Shown here piece after piece: positions 42,205 through 51,878 of a DNA stretch of 64,000 bases. The translations under genes were made by a program, and so were the position numbers. Position 1 is the first letter of the stretch. Each line of letters starts with the position of its first letter. The notes below the pieces were generated by a model. The model had not been told where the DNA came from and did not search any database. It saw nothing but the letters and a program-made list of their open reading frames with translations. This stretch comes from JAJPGZ01 sp038229295 (GTDB lineage: Bacteria; Verrucomicrobiota; Verrucomicrobiia; Chthoniobacterales; UBA10450), in NCBI GenBank assembly GCA_038229295.1, contig JBBROO010000007.1, positions 22,273-86,272 of the forward strand, given 5' to 3'.

Positions 42205-43257
42205 GTGGACCGATTGAATCTTCTCGCCGTCGCCCTCGGCCTGGCCGCGCTCGCCGGCATCAATCTTTATCTCACCGTCTTCGTTACCGGCCTCGCAATT
42301 CACTACCATTGGATCGCGCTCTCCCCCGCCTACCAATCACTCGATGTCCTCGGCAATCCGTGGATCCTGACTCTGGCCGGCGTCCTTTATTTCCTCGAAT
42401 TTTTCGCCGACAAAATTCCGTGGGTCGATTCAATCTGGGACGCCGTTCATACAGTCATTCGTCCAATCGGTGGAGCGCTGCTCGCCATTCAAGTGCTCGG
42501 TCATTCAAATCCGTCGCTTACGGTTTTGATCGCGCTACTCGCCGGCGGCACGAGTCTCATTAGTCACACTGCTAAATCCGCGACGCGTCTCGCCACCAAC
42601 ACATCGCCCGAACCGTTTTCAAATATCGCTTTGAGTCTCGGCGAAGATGCCGCCGTCTTCGGCGGTCTCGCGCTCATCCACTACAATCCGGTGATCGCAT
42701 TGTCGATCTTCGCCGTCGCCATCGCAGCCTTCTTTTATTTCGCGCCGAAAATTTTGCGCGCGATGAAAGCAAAACTCTGGCTCGCCTGGCGAAAACTAAA
42801 CGGCCCCGCCGAATTTAATCTGCCCGCGAAATTACCGCTGACCGTGCCGTCGCGACTCGCCGACGTCTTCAATCGCGAAAATATTCTCGGCGGCACCACC
42901 GCCTGGGCTGTGCCATGCATCAGCGGGCGTGGCCGGCGGATTCCGGCAAATCTTTTCGGCGCGCTCGTGTCGATGAACGAAGAGCCGCGCAAACTTTTGT
43001 TTGTCGCGCGGAAAAATGGACGAGCCTTTGCCCAAACCATCGAGCTCGACGGAATGATGATCGCGCACGAGCCGAAATTTCTTTCCGAAAATCTCATCAT
43101 CGTTCCATCCGTCGGAAAAGGTCCGCGTTATCTTTTTATCTTCCCGCGATCGCGCTCGGCCGATGTCGAACAGATCGTCGATTATTTGCGCGAGCATTTA
43201 AGTCCGCGCGATCCTGTCGGTGTCGAGACTTCGCTCGAACGAACGGCGAGCCGGTAA
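42205..43257 (+). CDS. DUF4126 domain-containing membrane protein
   Basis: A 350-residue protein starting at a GTG. Residues 1-190 have the DUF4126 pattern with several hydrophobic segments (LLAVALGLAALAGINLYLTV, PVIALSIFAVAIAAFFYF) and ALLAGGTSLISHTAKSATRL. The C-terminal roughly 150 residues are a soluble extra domain (NILGGTTAWAVPCISGRGRR). Function unknown. Confidence 0.8.
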   Translation: MDRLNLLAVALGLAALAGINLYLTVFVTGLAIHYHWIALSPAYQSLDVLGNPWILTLAGVLYFLEFFADKIPWVDSIWDAVHTVIRPIGGALLAIQVLGHSNPSLTVLIALLAGGTSLISHTAKSATRLATNTSPEPFSNIALSLGEDAAVFGGLALIHYNPVIALSIFAVAIAAFFYFAPKILRAMKAKLWLAWRKLNGPAEFNLPAKLPLTVPSRLADVFNRENILGGTTAWAVPCISGRGRRIPANLFGALVSMNEEPRKLLFVARKNGRAFAQTIELDGMMIAHEPKFLSENLIIVPSVGKGPRYLFIFPRSRSADVEQIVDYLREHLSPRDPVGVETSLERTASR

Positions 43258-43269
43258 GCTTCGGTTCAC

Positions 43270-44622
43270 ATGACAGAGAGCTACGCCGAGATGCGCGCGG
43301 CAGCGCGCGTGCGCGAACGCGCGTTGTTCGTTTCCCCGCGCATCCCTAACGAGCTCGAGCTTCAAGCGCGATGGTTCGCGGGCGACTTCGGTCGCAACTT
43401 CGTTTCCACCAACGGCGACAAGATCGACATCGTGCAATTCGGCACGTGGAATCGCGAAGCCGGCCCGGATTTTCGCGACGTCGCCGTCGCCGTCAATGGC
43501 GCTGAACCGATACGCGGCTGCATCGAAATTGATCTCATCGACCGCAATTGGGAAACGCACGGACACGCAACTAATTCGGCGTTCGAGGAAACCGTCCTTC
43601 ACGTGTTCATCGAAAAGAGCGACCGCGAATTTTTCACGCGGACGAAATCGAACCGCAACGTTGCGCAAATTCGGATCGATCCAGCAACTTTGCCCGATGC
43701 CTTTCGCGAAAACATTCCGCTCGCGCGACCCGGGCGTTGTCAGGCGCCGCTGCGCGGTTTGCCGGAAGAGCGCGTGAACGGCGTGCTCGATTCCGCCGCG
43801 CAATTTCGCTTGCAGCGCAAAGCCGCGCGCATTCGCGCTAAGATCGACAATCACGGTGTCGACGAAACGCTTTTTCAAGAAATCGCAGCCGCGCTCGGTT
43901 ACAAAGAAAACAAATTGCCATTCACCCTCATCGCGCAGCGGCTTCCACTAAAAGTTCTCCGCCAAAAGCCTAACGACATCGAAGCTTTGCTCTTCGGCGT
44001 AGCCGGCTTTCTGGAAGCGCCCGATCTCGCCGTCTATGAAAGATCGACCAGAGACTATGTGCGGAATTTGTGGGACCGTTGGTGGCCGCACCGCGATGAA
44101 ATGCAGCGGCTCGTTTTGCCGGCGAAGCTTTGGCGAATTACTAGCACTCGTCCCTCGAACCATCCACAACGTCGCCTGGCCGCATTGTCGATCCTGGCAC
44201 AGGAATGGCCGGCGTTTCGGAAATCGTTAGGCAAAACCAAGGCAAATCATTTCTTCGATGGACTCGATCATCCATTCTGGAAGTTTCACTACACGCTCCT
44301 GGCGGAAACTTCGGCGAGAGAAATGGCGCTCATCGGCGAATCGCGCATCGCCGAGATTTTCGCGAATGTTCTCTTTCCGTTCTGGCTGAATGACGATGTC
44401 GATCTTTGGAGCGAGTACGCAAAGTTGCCCGCGCGTCTAACGAATCGCCGGATCGAGACCGGCGCGACGCGATTGTTCGGTGACGACTCGCGCCGGAAAC
44501 AATTTTTGAAAACCGTCGCGCACCAACAGGGCTTGCTCCAAATCTACGAAGACTTTTGTTTGCCGGATAATTCTGATTGCGCGCAATGCCCGTTTCCCGA
44601 ACAGATGCAGAAATGGCGGTGA
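43270..44622 (+). CDS. DUF2851 family protein
   Basis: A 450-residue protein of a family found mainly in Bacteroidota and Verrucomicrobiota. Recognisable parts are VQFGTWNREAGPDFRDVAVA, GCIEIDLIDRNWETHGHATN and the Cys-rich end CLPDNSDCAQCPFPEQM. Function unknown. Ends 54 bp before tRNA-Gly. Confidence 0.82.
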   Translation: MTESYAEMRAAARVRERALFVSPRIPNELELQARWFAGDFGRNFVSTNGDKIDIVQFGTWNREAGPDFRDVAVAVNGAEPIRGCIEIDLIDRNWETHGHATNSAFEETVLHVFIEKSDREFFTRTKSNRNVAQIRIDPATLPDAFRENIPLARPGRCQAPLRGLPEERVNGVLDSAAQFRLQRKAARIRAKIDNHGVDETLFQEIAAALGYKENKLPFTLIAQRLPLKVLRQKPNDIEALLFGVAGFLEAPDLAVYERSTRDYVRNLWDRWWPHRDEMQRLVLPAKLWRITSTRPSNHPQRRLAALSILAQEWPAFRKSLGKTKANHFFDGLDHPFWKFHYTLLAETSAREMALIGESRIAEIFANVLFPFWLNDDVDLWSEYAKLPARLTNRRIETGATRLFGDDSRRKQFLKTVAHQQGLLQIYEDFCLPDNSDCAQCPFPEQMQKWR

Positions 44623-44675
44623 ATGTTCGCGGCTTGCAATTGCAAGATCGACAATCGAAAATCGGAAATTCTTTC

Positions 44676-44746
44676 GCGGGTGTAGTTCAATGGTAGAACG
44701 CCAGCTTCCCAAGCTGGACACGGGGGTTCGATTCCCCTCACCCGCT
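44676..44746 (+). tRNA. tRNA-Gly (anticodon CCC)
   Basis: A 71-nt cloverleaf: acceptor GCGGGTG/CACCCGC, D-arm with TTCAATGGTAGAA, anticodon stem CCAGC/GCTGG with loop TTCCCAA (CCC), T-arm GGGGTTCGATTCCCC. CCA is not encoded. An AAGATCGACA site lies 22 bp upstream. The following membrane-protein frame is open across the tRNA gene. Confidence 0.96.
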
Positions 44747-44749
44747 TTT

Positions 44750-46168
44750 TCTCTCGCGCAAAGTGCGCTGCTGGTCGTCGCCATCTGGGCCGTGCTTTAC
44801 GTGCTCAACGTGGGCTCGTCCGGATTGCGCAGCGAAGAAGGTCATCGCGTCATGCCGGCGGTGCAGATGCTCGACAGCGGCAACTATCTCGTGCCCTACA
44901 TGGGGGCAAAGCCATATCTGAAAAAGCCGCCGTTGGTGAATTGGATCGTGGCGGCTTCATTTAAATTGTCCGGCGTGCGCAACGAATGGAGCGCGCGTCT
45001 GCCGTCTGGTCTGTTCGTGTTGGCGGTCGCGCTCGCGTGGATCGCGATGACACGAACAACTCTGGGCCACATTGGTTCGACCGCGGCCGCGCTTTGTTGG
45101 CTAACGAATCTCGGCGCGATCGAAAAAGGGCGGATGATCGAGATCGAAGCGATCTACATGTCGATCTTCGCTTTCGCGCTCATTCTCTGGTTGGTCTGGT
45201 GGCGGGAGGGGCGATCACCGTGGCTCACGTTCATTGTGCCCTGGGTGTTTCTTGGTATCGGCTTGCTGGCGAAAGGACCGAGTCACGTGATCTTTTTTTA
45301 CGCCGTGATGGGCGGCGTGCTTTGGCAAACTCGGCGGTGGCGCGATCTCACCCATCCGGCGCACTTCATTGGCATCGTATTAATGTTGGGAATCTTTTTG
45401 GCGTGGGCGATTCCATATTTTCGCGCTTTGCATGCCACTGCGGCGACGCAAACTTGGGCGCACGAAATCGCGACCGCGTTTCACGGCGAAGAAGGTCGGT
45501 CCGAAGAATGGTCGCTGAATTTTCCGCGAGGCCTGGGCTATTTTCTTCCATGGCTGGTGCTTGTTCCCTTCATTCGCTTGCGCAAAATAGTTGACTCGTT
45601 AGATCGACAAGTAGCGTGTGGCCTCGCGTGGGGCAGCATCGCTCCATTTGTGATTGTTCTGCTCATTCCGGGTGCGCTGCCGAGGTACGTGTTACCGCTA
45701 ACCGCGCCTTTTTGCTGGCTGATAGGAGTGGCTTTCGGCAATGACGCTTTCGAATGGCGATTGCCCCTGAAAGATTTTTCCATCGCCGTTCCGCGAAAGG
45801 TAATCTTCTCGTTAGTCGCGATGGTTGTTCTCGGAGCAATGGTGATTTTTCCACTGCGCTCGGTGACCTATCTGAAAAGGCACGAGCGCATAAAACCGAT
45901 CGCGGCGCAGATCAATGCCGCATTGCCGTCGAACGCGCGGCTCTACGCGATCGACCCGGACCTGCCGTATCTTTTTTATGTGCGCGCATCCGTCATCTAC
46001 CTCACCCGCCTCGAAGAATTGCCGGCCGATGCGCGCTACGTTTTGATTCAACCCGGCAATCCAAAAAACCTGGAAGCGAACGAACGCTGGGCAAGTTTGC
46101 GGCCGAGGCTTTTGGTTCATTCAAGTTACCGCGGCGAGAGTGAGCTCTTCGCTCTGGGAGGGCGCTGA
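44750..46168 (+). CDS. Membrane glycosyltransferase of the GT39/ArnT-like (GT-C) type; start uncertain
   Basis: A protein of about 470 residues with ten or more hydrophobic segments and the GT-C acidic loop LRSEEGHRVMPAVQML after the first one, then YLKKPPLVNWIVAASFKLSG as in ArnT/PMT-family enzymes that use lipid-linked sugars. The reading frame opens inside tRNA-Gly (ATG 44690). Between the tRNA end and the first membrane segment no ATG, GTG or TTG is present, and the first GTG (44792) would remove part of that segment. I give the gene from just after the tRNA and leave the start undecided. Confidence 0.75.
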   Translation, partial: SLAQSALLVVAIWAVLYVLNVGSSGLRSEEGHRVMPAVQMLDSGNYLVPYMGAKPYLKKPPLVNWIVAASFKLSGVRNEWSARLPSGLFVLAVALAWIAMTRTTLGHIGSTAAALCWLTNLGAIEKGRMIEIEAIYMSIFAFALILWLVWWREGRSPWLTFIVPWVFLGIGLLAKGPSHVIFFYAVMGGVLWQTRRWRDLTHPAHFIGIVLMLGIFLAWAIPYFRALHATAATQTWAHEIATAFHGEEGRSEEWSLNFPRGLGYFLPWLVLVPFIRLRKIVDSLDRQVACGLAWGSIAPFVIVLLIPGALPRYVLPLTAPFCWLIGVAFGNDAFEWRLPLKDFSIAVPRKVIFSLVAMVVLGAMVIFPLRSVTYLKRHERIKPIAAQINAALPSNARLYAIDPDLPYLFYVRASVIYLTRLEELPADARYVLIQPGNPKNLEANERWASLRPRLLVHSSYRGESELFALGGR

Positions 46169-46223
46169 TAAACATTCTTTCTGCCGCCAGGGACGGCGGC
46201 AGCTACCACTGCGGCGTTACAAT

Positions 46224-48383
46224 TTATCTTCCGCCGAAGAATTTGCGGAATGAATTGAAAAGCTTGTTCGGAATCGCGGATGCTTTTTGACCGAAGTCTT
46301 GCACACGATTGGCGAACATCTGATTGCCACCGTGAATTTCGCAAGGCGCCGCCGGAATTTTATCGACTGGAAGATCGACATCGTAAGCTGCATTGGCAGA
46401 CTGGCAGCCAGTGGTGGCGAGATGATTGGAAAGCGAACAGACCATCGCACGCTGAATCGGCATGGTCGGCTGCAACGGTTGCGGCGGATAATGGGTCGCC
46501 GCTTTGTTCATGACTTGAACCCAGACCGGCAATGCCAGCGCCGCGCCATAACCGTGCGGAATGATGGTGACTGGCTGGTCGAACCCAACCCAAACGCCGC
46601 AAGTCAGCGTACTGGTGTAACCAACAAACCAGGCGTCTTTGTAATCGTTCGTGGTCCCTGTTTTTCCAGCCGCCGGCAATTTAAAGCCTAACGAGCGCGC
46701 GCTTGCGGCGGTTCCGCGCGTCATCACTTCCTCCATCAATTGCGAAGCCATCCAGGAAGCGCTCGCGTCGAGTGCCGGAACAGAGATGTGCGCGGCGCGG
46801 TAAATGGGATTGTGGTCCTGATCGTCAATCCGCTCAATCATGTAAGCCTGTTTGCGCACGCCGGCGTTCGGAAAAACGGAGTAGGCCGAAGTCAACGCGC
46901 GCAGATTCGTCTCGAAGGAGCCAATGTAGATGGCCGGCCCGTGTGGAATATTGTCTCCGAGATTTAGCGTCGTCGCGATCTTCTGCACGTTGTCGAGTCC
47001 GGCGAATTGACCGACGCGGACGCTCATGGTGTTACGCGACTGAATAAGACCGTATGAACACGGTTGGGTGCCGCCGTAGGTGCCATCGGAATTTCCAGGT
47101 GACCAATTTCCCGCGCCTTCGATTTCGCCGGGCTGAATCGGACCATCGCTAATGGCGGCGCCCGGTAACAAACCTTGCGTGAACGCCATCGTGTAAACGA
47201 ACGGCTTGAAGGCGGACCCGACTTGTCGATTCGCCGGCGCCAGCGCGCGATTGAATTTGCTTTGTGCGTAATCTCGGCCACCGACTAGCCCGCGAATTCC
47301 GCCACTCGAATTGTCGATCGCCACGACTGCGCCTTCCAAATAGGGCATCGCAGAATCCTCCCCGTTTTCTGGCGATTGATAATTCGCCTTGAGCGGATGC
47401 CGAAAATTTCCCTGGTGCTCGATCTTGGTCAGCTGCGACTCGAGCGCTTGTTGCGCCGCGTTTTGCACCGCGGGATCGAGCGTCGTGTAAATGAACATGC
47501 CGCCGTTGTCGATCTGGTCCTGGGTGAGGATGGTATTGAGATCCCGCTGCACTGCGTCCATCGCGTAGTTTTCCTGGATCTGCAGCAATTTTCGCGGATG
47601 CGCGTTGACCTTGGTCAGCTTTGCCTGATTCGCATCGCCCGCGGAAATTTTTTTCAGTTCCACCATGCGATTTAGCACCGTGTCCCGCTGCGCCGCTGCG
47701 CCGTCGGGATTTTTCAACGGCGAAAAACGATTCGGGCTGCGAATCAAACCGGCGAGCAATGCCGCTTCCGAGAGATTCAACTTCGACGCGTTCTTGCCGA
47801 AGTAAGCTTGCGACGCGGTTTCGACGCCGTAACAACCGGAGCCGAAATAAATCCGATTAATATAGAGCTCGAGAATTTGCTGCTTGGTAAATTTCTCCTC
47901 GATACGCAACGCCACCATCGCTTCGAGAATCTTGCGATTGATCGTGCGACCGCCGAGCGGAAGACTGTTGCGCGCCAGCTGCTGCGTGATACTGCTCGCG
48001 CCTTCCTTGGCCGAGCGACTCAACACGTCGCGCACGAGCGCGCGCAAAATTCCGCGCCAATCAATTCCGCCATGTTGATAGAAGCGCGTGTCTTCTCGCG
48101 CGAGCAAGGCATCGACAAAGAACGGCGAAATTTCGTTAAGCGAAACGCGGAGACGATTCGCGCCGGCGAGACGGCTGTAAATTTTTCCATCGACATCGAA
48201 CACCGTATTTCGCTCCGGCATCTCGCCGACTTTTTTCATGTCGAACGTCGCGGCCCAGCCCGCGTAAAAAACAAAAACGGAAAAGCCCGCGGCGACGATC
48301 AAAATCAGCAGCGTGATCTTCCAGCCGTAGCGAAATAATTTGCTGCCGAAAAAGCCCTTTCCCGTGCGCCCGAAGAGTTTCAT
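46224..48383 (-). CDS. Bifunctional penicillin-binding protein 1A family
   Basis: Polymerises and cross-links peptidoglycan. The 719-residue protein has an N-terminal membrane anchor (ITLLILIVAAGFSVFVFYAG), a glycosyltransferase 51 domain with EDTRFYQHGGIDWRG and GASSITQQLARN, and a transpeptidase domain with SxxK in GSAFKPFVY, SxN in QSRNTMSVR and KTG in AGKTGTTNDYKDAWFVG. All active-site motifs are intact. It is monocistronic on the minus strand. Confidence 0.95.
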   Translation of the reverse strand: MKLFGRTGKGFFGSKLFRYGWKITLLILIVAAGFSVFVFYAGWAATFDMKKVGEMPERNTVFDVDGKIYSRLAGANRLRVSLNEISPFFVDALLAREDTRFYQHGGIDWRGILRALVRDVLSRSAKEGASSITQQLARNSLPLGGRTINRKILEAMVALRIEEKFTKQQILELYINRIYFGSGCYGVETASQAYFGKNASKLNLSEAALLAGLIRSPNRFSPLKNPDGAAAQRDTVLNRMVELKKISAGDANQAKLTKVNAHPRKLLQIQENYAMDAVQRDLNTILTQDQIDNGGMFIYTTLDPAVQNAAQQALESQLTKIEHQGNFRHPLKANYQSPENGEDSAMPYLEGAVVAIDNSSGGIRGLVGGRDYAQSKFNRALAPANRQVGSAFKPFVYTMAFTQGLLPGAAISDGPIQPGEIEGAGNWSPGNSDGTYGGTQPCSYGLIQSRNTMSVRVGQFAGLDNVQKIATTLNLGDNIPHGPAIYIGSFETNLRALTSAYSVFPNAGVRKQAYMIERIDDQDHNPIYRAAHISVPALDASASWMASQLMEEVMTRGTAASARSLGFKLPAAGKTGTTNDYKDAWFVGYTSTLTCGVWVGFDQPVTIIPHGYGAALALPVWVQVMNKAATHYPPQPLQPTMPIQRAMVCSLSNHLATTGCQSANAAYDVDLPVDKIPAAPCEIHGGNQMFANRVQDFGQKASAIPNKLFNSFRKFFGGR

Positions 48384-48472
48384 CGAAGGTCTGACAATCT
48401 AGCCCCGAATTTACGCAGAGAAAAGTAAGGCGCCGACAACGCGGCGCCCCACCAATTCAAAAATGTCGTAAT

Positions 48473-48808
48473 TTACAAACGCAGCTTCACCGCGCTTTCA
48501 TGCTGCTCGGTCGGACACGGCGCATTTAGCGGCACGCCGGCTTCGGCGTCGCTCGACTCGACGATGTGATTGTCGATCAAATATTTTTCGACCTCTTCGC
48601 CGCTCACATCGGCCAGCATTTTCTCATTAATCTCCACACACGGTGACAGCGGCTGCCCGCTTTTGGTTTCCATCTCCCAGCGAAACGCCGGATTCTGGAT
48701 GATGTCCTTCTCGGCGTATTTCAGATTGTATTTAGCGAGGACCGCGCGCACACCGGCACTCCAGCCACAAGTCGTTTTGAGATAAGCGGTAATTTCAGGC
48801 GTCTGCAT
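48473..48808 (-). CDS. Glutaredoxin-like protein with CxxS site
   Basis: The start at 48808 gives MQTPEITAYLKTTCGWSAGV. The 111-residue protein has the glutaredoxin fold pattern with the active-site sequence CGWS instead of CxxC, and the cis-Pro region LSPCVEINEKMLADVSGEEV. A monothiol exchange role is likely. The C-terminal tail of about 25 residues is extra. Confidence 0.8.
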   Translation of the reverse strand: MQTPEITAYLKTTCGWSAGVRAVLAKYNLKYAEKDIIQNPAFRWEMETKSGQPLSPCVEINEKMLADVSGEEVEKYLIDNHIVESSDAEAGVPLNAPCPTEQHESAVKLRL

Positions 48809-48917
48809 GCGTGAACATAACACGAACGAATGAAAGATCGACATCGACCCTCGCCAAATCTAAAAATCCCTGCCGAGGCCCCGGACCCATAACGCCATGC
48901 GCCGAGGCCCCGGCGCC

Positions 48918-49520
48918 CTAAATTTTTTGCCGCAGCGGTCTGACCAACTGAGTTAATTTTTGCAGACCCAGTTCGAGCCGGGTCTTCACTGTGCCCAAAG
49001 GCGTGCGCGTCACCGTCGCAATCTCGCGATGACTTAACCCGTAGAAGAACGACAACCGGATGGCCTCACGTTGTAACTCCGGAAGGCGCCGCAGTTGCTT
49101 CTCGAGGAACGATTTTAGATCGACCCGTGTCACTTCTGCATTACCGGAAAAACTGCGATGACCGTTTGGAATTTCAGCCAGTTGTTCGCTGAATCGGTCC
49201 TTCGCCCGAGCGTACGCCTGTCGCCGCCGCACCCGATCGATTGCGCGCCGCCGCGCTAACGTCACCACCCATCCCAGCGGCTTGCCGGCTTTGGGCGAGT
49301 AACGCTCCGCTTCCTTCCAAATTTGAATCATGATTTCCTGCAACACATCGTCGGCATCGGCCGCTTCGTGCACGACATTGCCGATGACCGATTTAAGCCG
49401 GCTCCCGTGACGCTGATACAACTCCTTTAGAGCCGGCTGTTGGCGACGCTTGATCGCTTTCATGAGCGATTCATCGGATGCGTCCGCCATCGCGCCGTAA
49501 TCAAGAGAAGGTTTAATCAC
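48918..49520 (-). CDS. RNA polymerase ECF-type sigma factor
   Basis: The protein is 200 residues from the GTG at 49520, or 190 from the ATG at 49490 (MADASDESLM), which looks the better start. Region 2: HEAADADDVLQEIMIQIWKE; region 4: LQREAIRLSFFYGLSHREIA followed by TPLGTVKTRLELGL. Closest to the SigK-like group that is normally paired with an anti-sigma factor; no anti-sigma gene is adjacent on either side. Confidence 0.88.
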   Translation of the reverse strand: MIKPSLDYGAMADASDESLMKAIKRRQQPALKELYQRHGSRLKSVIGNVVHEAADADDVLQEIMIQIWKEAERYSPKAGKPLGWVVTLARRRAIDRVRRRQAYARAKDRFSEQLAEIPNGHRSFSGNAEVTRVDLKSFLEKQLRRLPELQREAIRLSFFYGLSHREIATVTRTPLGTVKTRLELGLQKLTQLVRPLRQKI

Positions 49521-49824
49521 GCACCTATGATCGACGGCTCAGGCAGCGCGACAATCGGACGACAAGCGTGTCGTCGCATCGGGAAAATCCTTACAACAAG
49601 ATTTTCGCCGACCCGGCAGTTAGGCGGAACGTTTCAAATCGCGCGCGAAATTTCGGAGACGTGATTTGACCGACCGCTCCGAAGTCGCCATCTCGCGCGC
49701 CGCCGTTGTCAATCGGCCGTTCTTTTTGCATGAACGGATGACGGCGTCAGATTTTGCGACAATCGGTCTGACGGCGCGACGTGGTGTCAGGAAAAGTCGC
49801 AACCCGCGCTAGATCGACAATCGC
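49521..49824. other. Divergent intergenic region (about 300 bp)
   Basis: Lies between the sigma-factor gene and the secreted-protein gene and must carry both promoters, but I cannot point to clear -35/-10 boxes. It contains a TAGATCGACA site (49811) and GTTAGGC at about 49619. A 60-codon minus-strand ORF at 49620-49802 has no coding support. Confidence 0.5.
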
Positions 49825-50640
49825 ATGTCGAACTTTAGATTCCGCGATATGCGTTCCATCGTTTTGCTGCTCGTTTCATTGATCTTCGGCTTTGCTTCGG
49901 CCAACGCCGCTCCGCCACTCGCGGATGAAACGGTCAAGTTCGTCATCCGCACGGAGCGAGGTCACACCTTCACCGTCGTTAGGCCGATTGAGACTGAAGA
50001 GAGCACGCTCCCGCTGATTCCGCGCCTAACGAAGCGAGATTTGTTCGCGCCGTCAGCGGCGCTGGCGCGGACGCGGCTGGAGGACAATGTCGATTTTAGT
50101 GGAAGCGCGCGGAAAGCGGCCAAGACTTCGATCGCGAGCGGACCTTTGCGCCAGTACGCGAACCTCGGATCGTTGATTCGAGCACTGACGCCGGACAGCA
50201 GCATGCGCGCGTTACGTATTTCCGACGCGGCGGATTCCGGACGGGTGGCGCAGGAAAACAGAAACGTCAGCGTGACGGCGTATCTGTACGCGACCAAGCG
50301 CGAGACTAACGACAACGATTACCATCTTATCCTTGGATCGACATCGTCGGCAAGATCGACAACCCAGTTTTTGAACAGCGAAGTGGCCGGGCTGGCGGAG
50401 AATTCATCGCGCGCCCGTTTGGCGACAGTGCGAGCGAAGTTCGAAAATCTTTACGCGCAGGCGGAGGAGAACCCCCCCGGGACGAAGTACGAATATTTCC
50501 AACCGGCCATGAAAGTCCGCGTGAAAGGTTCGTTGTTCTTCGATCTGCATCACGCCGCCGGTGAAGCGGCTGCTGGAAACGATGCGCCTAAAACGGCGTG
50601 GGAAATTCATCCCATCAGCGACATCGTTTTCGATCCGTGA
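49825..50640 (+). CDS. Secreted hypothetical protein
   Basis: A 271-residue protein; the ATG at 49849 (MRSIVLLLVSLIFGFASANA) gives a clean signal peptide and may be the true start. The mature part has an unknown domain (VSVTAYLYATKRETNDNDYH, ending TAWEIHPISDIVFDP). The C-terminal WEIHPISDI pattern recurs in Verrucomicrobiota hypothetical proteins. Function unknown. Confidence 0.65.
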   Translation: MSNFRFRDMRSIVLLLVSLIFGFASANAAPPLADETVKFVIRTERGHTFTVVRPIETEESTLPLIPRLTKRDLFAPSAALARTRLEDNVDFSGSARKAAKTSIASGPLRQYANLGSLIRALTPDSSMRALRISDAADSGRVAQENRNVSVTAYLYATKRETNDNDYHLILGSTSSARSTTQFLNSEVAGLAENSSRARLATVRAKFENLYAQAEENPPGTKYEYFQPAMKVRVKGSLFFDLHHAAGEAAAGNDAPKTAWEIHPISDIVFDP

Positions 50641-50712
50641 TCACGGAGCGAGACACGTCCAAGGTTGACTTCGAATCCGAAAGAAGACGTAATCACTAAA
50701 AATTCCACAATT

Positions 50713-51336
50713 ATGAAATTGAACATCTTCCATCAAAGTCTCCTCGTTTCCGCCGGCCTGGCTGCCTTAGTCTCGTACAGCATCGCTGGACCGGGCGCGA
50801 GCGAGAGCCATCGCAGCGGAGCGGGATTTAATTCTTCTAGTAATCCCAGCGCACAAAGCAGCGCGTTCGGACAATCGACCGCCGCCGCCGCGCAAGCTAA
50901 TTCATCCGACGCGGCGTCGGGCGGTTCATCAAATGCGTCGAACGGAATTACCAATGCTTCGGCAAACGGCCTTTCTCATCGTAGCGAAAACGCGACCGCG
51001 GCGATTTCCCGCGCGGAAGAGCGAATGGTTGTAACTCCGGATAGAGGTAAATCTGGCGAGAGCGCTGAGGAGTCCTCTGAGTCAAAACCGGAAACCTCGG
51101 ATCCGCGATTCACTTCAAGTCTGCTCGATAGCGGTCTTCGCTCGGAAAAAAGTTCGGCCACCGGCGGCGGTGTCGATCCAGTTCCAAGTGCAACGGCCAG
51201 CCGCGGAGTGAGCCCTGTTCCCAGCGCCACCGTCCCATCGCATCCGCCGACGGAATCTCCGCGTCCAAATCCAGTGCCGAGCGCGACTGCAAGTCGCGGC
51301 ATTAGCCCGATCCCGAGCGCTTCGCCGCGAGAATAG
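50713..51336 (+). CDS. Secreted Ser/Pro-rich repeat protein, hypothetical
   Basis: The start at 50713 (MKLNIFHQSLLVSAGLAALV) gives a signal peptide. The 207-residue protein is low in complexity: a Ser/Asn/Ala-rich N-terminal half and three C-terminal units of the type PVPSATASRG. No domain is recognised. It is followed by a clear terminator. Confidence 0.6.
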   Translation: MKLNIFHQSLLVSAGLAALVSYSIAGPGASESHRSGAGFNSSSNPSAQSSAFGQSTAAAAQANSSDAASGGSSNASNGITNASANGLSHRSENATAAISRAEERMVVTPDRGKSGESAEESSESKPETSDPRFTSSLLDSGLRSEKSSATGGGVDPVPSATASRGVSPVPSATVPSHPPTESPRPNPVPSATASRGISPIPSASPRE

Positions 51337-51358
51337 CGCGAATACATTTTTAGAAACG

Positions 51359-51389
51359 AAAAGGCGGGGCCGCAAACCCCGCCTTTTTT
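51359..51389 (+). terminator. Rho-independent terminator
   Basis: AAGGCGGGG (51361-51369) pairs with CCCCGCCTT (51377-51385) and is followed by TTTT. It ends transcription of the secreted-protein gene. Confidence 0.85.
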
Positions 51390-51533
51390 GTTGGTCCTCG
51401 ATTAGATCGACAATCACAGCCAGGGCCCGCGCTTTCGGGATACGATTTTTCCCTACGACGCGGTCGGAGCGCAGCCTGATAGCCAAAAGTCGAGGTCGTT
51501 ACGATTCCCCTGTAGAAACCGGAATACCTCACG

Positions 51534-51779
51534 ATGAAAACTCGAGCACTCGACCACGTGGCGGCATTGAAAAGGATGGAGCTTTATTGCTCGGCGCACC
51601 CGCGCGGGCCGGCCGCAGTGCGGCGCCCGCGCTTGAGTCGACGCGGCAATCTCTGGATCGCGCTGCTCGGGCGGGATATGCAGAGCGGTATTTCTGGATT
51701 TGGCCCGACGGTGGAGGCCGCGTTGCGCGCGTTTGATACGCAATACATGAGCTCGCTCCGGCCACGCATCGCGGCTTGA
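51534..51779 (+). CDS. Small hypothetical protein
   Basis: An 81-residue basic protein (MKTRALDHVAALKRMELYCS) with no signal peptide and no recognised domain. It is preceded by the TTAGATCGACAATC site (51403) and followed by an AAGATCGACA site (51803). Confidence 0.5.
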   Translation: MKTRALDHVAALKRMELYCSAHPRGPAAVRRPRLSRRGNLWIALLGRDMQSGISGFGPTVEAALRAFDTQYMSSLRPRIAA

Positions 51780-51878
51780 AACGATTGTCGATCCTGCAAC
51801 GCAAGATCGACATCCAGTCGGCCGGGTTCGCGTGAAAATTTGGCCGCTAATCCCGGCTCTTTGTGCGATTCATATGTA

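Noticed and set aside
49620..49802. Sixty-codon minus-strand ORF between sigma factor and secreted-protein genes
   Set aside because: Highly basic composition, no start context and overlap with the promoter region; no coding evidence.
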